From: Actinomyces timonensis DSM 23838
GTDB taxonomy: Bacteria > Actinomycetota > Actinomycetes > Actinomycetales > Actinomycetaceae
NCBI RefSeq assembly: GCF_000295095.1
Contig: NZ_JH806633.1
Coordinates: forward strand, 237,025-301,024
Direction: 5' to 3'
DNA length: 64,000 nucleotides
In this document: piece by piece, positions 61,248 through 64,000 of the stretch
Layout: each line of letters begins with the position of its first letter
How positions within the stretch are numbered: position 1 is the stretch's first letter
Program-made: the position numbers and the translations under genes
The notes under the pieces: generated by a model
The model's input: only the letters and a program-made list of their open reading frames with translations
What the model was told of the DNA's origin: nothing
Databases searched by the model: none

Positions 61248-62834
61248 ATGTCGTCCAGCACCGACGGCGCCCCAGCGGCGCAGGCACCCGAGCGAGAGCA
61301 GTGGAGCGGCCAAGTCGGTTTCCTCTTCGCCGCGATCGGCTCGGCCATCGGGCTGGGGAACATCTGGCGGTTTCCCGGCGTCGCCTACTCCAACGGCGGC
61401 GGCGCCTTCATGATCCCCTACATCGTGGCGCTGCTGTGCGTGGGCATCCCGGTGCTCCTCCTCGACTACGCCCTGGGGCATCGCATGAGGGGCTCGTCCC
61501 CGGCGGTCTTCCGCCGGCTGCACCGGCGCTTCGAGTGGCTCGGCTGGTGGCAGGTCTTCGTCTGCTTCATCATCATGTGCTACTACCCGGCGGTCGTCGC
61601 CTGGTCGATGAGATACGTGCTCTTCTCCGTGGGCACCGCATGGGGGGACGACGCGAAGGGGTTCTTCTACGACTACGTCGGTACCTCCAGGGTTAGTGGC
61701 GACGCTCCTCATTACACGCTTCAGCTCGTGAGCGGTGTGATCATCCCGCTCCTCATCGTGTGGGGCTTCGGGATCTACACCGTTTCCCGAGGGGTCAGCC
61801 GCGGCGTGGAGCGCGCCAACCGGGTCTTCCTCCCATTGCTGGTGGTCCTCTTCCTGGCCCTCGTGGTGCGAGCGGTCCTCCTGCCGGGCGCGACGAACGG
61901 CCTCAACTCCTTGTTCACGCCCCAGTGGGAGGCGCTGACAGATTTCAAGGTGTGGATGGCCGCCTTCGCGCAGATCTTCTTTTCCCTGTCCGTCGGCTTC
62001 GGCATCATGCTCACCTACGCCTCCTACCTGCGGCCTCGCTCCAACCTCGTGGGCACTGGCCTCGTGGCGGCCTTCGCGAACTCCTCCTTCGAGATCCTGG
62101 CGGGTATCGGAGTCTTCGGGACCCTGGGATTCATGGCCCACGCCCAGGGCATCGGTGTCGATGGGATCGAGGGCATCGCGGGGCCCGCGCTCGCCTTCAT
62201 CACCTTCCCCACGGTCATCTCCCAGATGACCGGCGGCGCGATCTTCGGGATCCTCTTCTTCTCCTCCCTCGTCATGGCGGGCCTGACATCCTTCATCTCG
62301 ATCCTCCAGGTCGTGGTCCCGGCGATCGCGGAGAAGACCGGCGCGTCCATCCCCCGCACCGCTCTTGTCGTCTGCCTCCCCGCCGCGGCGCTCTCGCTCC
62401 TCCTGTTCGGCACCACCTCGGGATTGTTCGACCTCGACATCGTCGACGCCTTCATCAACAACATCGGCGTGGTCAGCTCCGCCATCATCATGTGCGTGGG
62501 CGTCACCTGGGTGCTGCGCCGCGCCACGCCCCTCCAGCGCCACCTCAACCTCGTTTCCGAGACCCGAGTGGTGGGCGCATGGTGGCGCTTCCTCGTCGCC
62601 GTCGTCGTGCCCCTCGCCCTGACCTACATCCTCGTCCAGACCGTGCGCTCCTACATCCAGGACGGCTACGAGGGCTACTCGCACGCCATGCTCGGCGCCT
62701 TCGGCTGGGGCATGCTCGCCCTGGGCGTCGTCATCGGGATCGTGCTCACACTCGCCAAATGGCGCACCCCCGTGGACGAGTTCACGCCCATCGACCTGGA
62801 CGCGCCTCTCGCCGCTATCGAGGAGGAGAACTGA
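61248..62834 (+). CDS. NSS-family sodium-dependent transporter
   Basis: A sodium:neurotransmitter-symporter family transporter of 528 aa with about 12 TM helices. The family signature in TM1 is FAAIGSAIGLGNIWRFPGVAY (about 29-49), with YSNGGGAFMIPY following. It is close to bacterial MhsT/LeuT/MetP-type amino-acid transporters; the companion small subunit encoded next suggests a MetPS-like methionine/alanine transporter. AGGAAG precedes the ATG. The last helices are followed by a short acidic tail. Confidence 0.93.
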   Translation: MSSSTDGAPAAQAPEREQWSGQVGFLFAAIGSAIGLGNIWRFPGVAYSNGGGAFMIPYIVALLCVGIPVLLLDYALGHRMRGSSPAVFRRLHRRFEWLGWWQVFVCFIIMCYYPAVVAWSMRYVLFSVGTAWGDDAKGFFYDYVGTSRVSGDAPHYTLQLVSGVIIPLLIVWGFGIYTVSRGVSRGVERANRVFLPLLVVLFLALVVRAVLLPGATNGLNSLFTPQWEALTDFKVWMAAFAQIFFSLSVGFGIMLTYASYLRPRSNLVGTGLVAAFANSSFEILAGIGVFGTLGFMAHAQGIGVDGIEGIAGPALAFITFPTVISQMTGGAIFGILFFSSLVMAGLTSFISILQVVVPAIAEKTGASIPRTALVVCLPAAALSLLLFGTTSGLFDLDIVDAFINNIGVVSSAIIMCVGVTWVLRRATPLQRHLNLVSETRVVGAWWRFLVAVVVPLALTYILVQTVRSYIQDGYEGYSHAMLGAFGWGMLALGVVIGIVLTLAKWRTPVDEFTPIDLDAPLAAIEEEN

Positions 62835-62835
62835 C

Positions 62836-63006
62836 ATGACCGGCCCCGCCATCATCCTCATGCTCGTCTCGATCATCATCATCTGGGGAGGCCTGGCCGT
62901 CTCCGTCACCGCCCTGTACGTGCGCGGGCGCCGCGAGGACCGGGAGGCCCGCAAGGCCGCCCTCGCCGTGGCCCACGAGCACCTGCGCAGCGCGCAGGGC
63001 TCCTGA
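62836..63006 (+). CDS. metS: MetS-family NSS transporter small subunit
   Basis: A 56-residue single-TM protein: TGPAIILMLVSIIIIWGGLA (about 2-21) continuing to VSVTALYV, then a basic/acidic tail. Size, single helix and position one base after the NSS gene match MetS, the small subunit of the Corynebacterium MetPS methionine transporter. AGGAGGAG lies 8-16 nt before the ATG, inside the end of the transporter gene, so the two are translationally coupled. Confidence 0.85.
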   Translation: MTGPAIILMLVSIIIIWGGLAVSVTALYVRGRREDREARKAALAVAHEHLRSAQGS

Positions 63007-63050
63007 GCCCGTCCCCGTAGCCCTCAGGCCCGCTGGCCGGACGGCGCGCC

Positions 63051-63082
63051 GTGCCCCGATCCGTTTCCGAGGATCGGGGCAC
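63051..63082. terminator. Terminator after the NSS/MetS operon
   Basis: GTGCCCCGATCC (63051-63062) and GGATCGGGGCAC (63071-63082) form a perfect 12-bp stem with an 8-nt loop, 44 nt past the metS-like stop. Confidence 0.7.
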
Positions 63083-63088
63083 GTGGGC

Positions 63089-63094
63089 GACAAT
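63089..63094 (+). promoter_or_regulatory. -10 box, probable leaderless promoter of HAD gene
   Basis: GACAAT ends 6 nt before ATG 63101, just after the terminator stem. This favours 63101 over GTG 63083 as the start. Confidence 0.5.
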
Positions 63095-63100
63095 CGCCCT

Positions 63101-63931
63101 ATGACCGCCTCTTCCGACGCCCCGGCGCTCCCCGCGCTGGTTGCCTTCGATCTTGACGACACCCTCGCCCCGTCCAAATCCGCGATGCCCGCGCCCATGG
63201 CCGCCGCCCTGCGCTCGCTGCTCGACGTCGTTCCCGTCTGCGTCATCTCCGGGGGCCAGATCGGGCAGTTCCGGGACCAGGTCCTCGCCCACCTGGGCGC
63301 CGACGACGCCGAGCTGGCCCGCCTCCATCTCATGCCCACCTGCGGCACCCGCTACTACGTCCACAGCGCCAGCGACGACGGCGAGGGGAGCCAGCCGGGC
63401 ATCGAGGGAATGCCGGGCTGGCGACTCGTCTACGCCAACGACCTGAGCCCGCAGCAGATCGAGGAGGGCTTCGCCGTCGTCGAGGCCGAGGCCCGCAGGC
63501 TGGGCCTGTGGGAGGAGCGCACCTGGGGCGACATCCTCGAGGACCGCGGCAGCCAGATCACCTTCTCCGCCCTCGGCCAGGAAGCGCCGCTTGAGGCCAA
63601 GCGCGCCTGGGACCCCACGGGGGAGAAGAAGGGCGCGCTGCGCGACGCCGTCGCCGCCCGCCTGCCCGAGCTCGAGGTCCGCTCCGGCGGCTCCACCAGC
63701 GTGGACATCACCCTCAAGGGGGTCGACAAGGCCTACGGGATGTCCCGCCTCGCGGAGGTCACCGGCATCCCCGGCGAGCGGATGCTGTTCGTCGGAGACC
63801 GCCTCGACCCCGAGGGCAACGACTACCCGGTGCTCGCGCTCGGCATCCCCTGCCACGCCGTGTCCGGCTGGGAGGAGACCGCGAGCTTCGTGGCCGACCT
63901 CGCCCAGCGCATCGCCGCCGGGGGAGCCTGA
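63101..63931 (+). CDS. HAD-IIB family hydrolase
   Basis: A 276-residue haloacid-dehalogenase phosphatase. Motif I is FDLDDTLAPSK (about 14-24), motif II VISGGQI, and motif III/IV K plus VGDRLDPEGNDYPV (about 229-242). A type IIB cap sits between. It resembles phosphomannomutase-like and sugar-phosphatase HAD proteins; the substrate is unknown. In several actinobacteria a HAD hydrolase sits near serS, but no serS is in the window. Confidence 0.9.
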   Translation: MTASSDAPALPALVAFDLDDTLAPSKSAMPAPMAAALRSLLDVVPVCVISGGQIGQFRDQVLAHLGADDAELARLHLMPTCGTRYYVHSASDDGEGSQPGIEGMPGWRLVYANDLSPQQIEEGFAVVEAEARRLGLWEERTWGDILEDRGSQITFSALGQEAPLEAKRAWDPTGEKKGALRDAVAARLPELEVRSGGSTSVDITLKGVDKAYGMSRLAEVTGIPGERMLFVGDRLDPEGNDYPVLALGIPCHAVSGWEETASFVADLAQRIAAGGA

Positions 63932-63943
63932 GGGCGCGGGCCG

Positions 63944-64000
63944 ATGGCACTCCGGGACGAGCCTGGCAGCAAGACCGACGCCGAAGCCGATGACAGGGCC
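63944..64000 (+). CDS. Possible start of a further gene, cut by the window
   Basis: ATG 63944, 12 bp after the HAD stop, opens a frame of 19 codons (MALRDEPGSKTDAEADDRA) that runs off the window. It is a charged N-terminus with no recognisable motif and no clear ribosome binding site. Low confidence. Confidence 0.25.
   Translation, partial: MALRDEPGSKTDAEADDRA

Overview
The window is a gene-dense, very GC-rich stretch of chromosome with GTG starts, ATGA/GTGA gene overlaps and actinobacterial gene orders: ltbR-like IclR regulator divergent from leuCD, sepIVA-like/DUF177/rnc, rplU-rpmA-obg-proB-proA, and nadD followed by rsfS. Gene content and order suggest a facultatively anaerobic member of the Actinomycetaceae (Actinomyces/Schaalia type). 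That placement is inference; no 16S rRNA gene is present.

Layout. 1-9.2 kb: LysM protein, nrdR, a PimB-like mannosyltransferase, the leucine regulator with leuCD, murA, plsC-gpsA and an AMIN-like lipoprotein. 9.2-12.8 kb: a NarL-type two-component system with an ABC-2 exporter. 13-15.3 kb: ddl and thiL. 15.3-17.4 kb: an anomalous island with a long stem-loop, an AT-richer 2H-phosphoesterase gene, two mirror-image clusters of about 20-bp repeats and three 89-bp tandem repeats. 17.4-25.4 kb: rpmB, a FakA-like protein, recG, rsmD, coaD, sepIVA-like, DUF177 and rnc. 25.5-34.5 kb: a DevR/DevS-like pair joined to cydA-cydB-cydD-cydC (cytochrome bd oxidase). 35-37.7 kb: rne. 37.9-45 kb: a self-contained nitrite-ammonification operon, nrfH-nrfA followed by a TPR protein, CcdA, ResB, CcsB and a ResA-like thioredoxin, which together supply System II cytochrome c maturation. 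45-51 kb: rplU, rpmA, obg, proB, a lipoprotein and proA. 51-56 kb: DeoR regulator, nadD, a large low-complexity membrane protein, rsfS and a histidine phosphatase. 56-64 kb: two identical tRNA-Ala(GGC) genes, an unknown protein, glycerate kinase, a DUF1540 protein, a metallo-beta-lactamase-fold hydrolase, deoD, an NSS transporter with its small MetS-like subunit, and a HAD hydrolase.

How the genes fit together: the respiratory blocks (cyd with the DevS-like sensor, nrf with its maturation set) point to low-oxygen respiration, with bd oxidase for trace oxygen and NrfA for nitrite. nrfA carries a perfect 25-bp tandem duplication that shifts the frame near its N-terminus; the second copy supplies a new in-frame ATG.

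A recurring feature is a -10-like hexamer (such as TAGACT, TAGAGT, TAGCGT, TAATCT) ending 6-7 nt before the start codon with no Shine-Dalgarno sequence, which implies widespread leaderless mRNAs. I used it to choose several starts.

The most unusual region is the 15.3-17.4 kb island. I could not assign it to any known mobile-element class.
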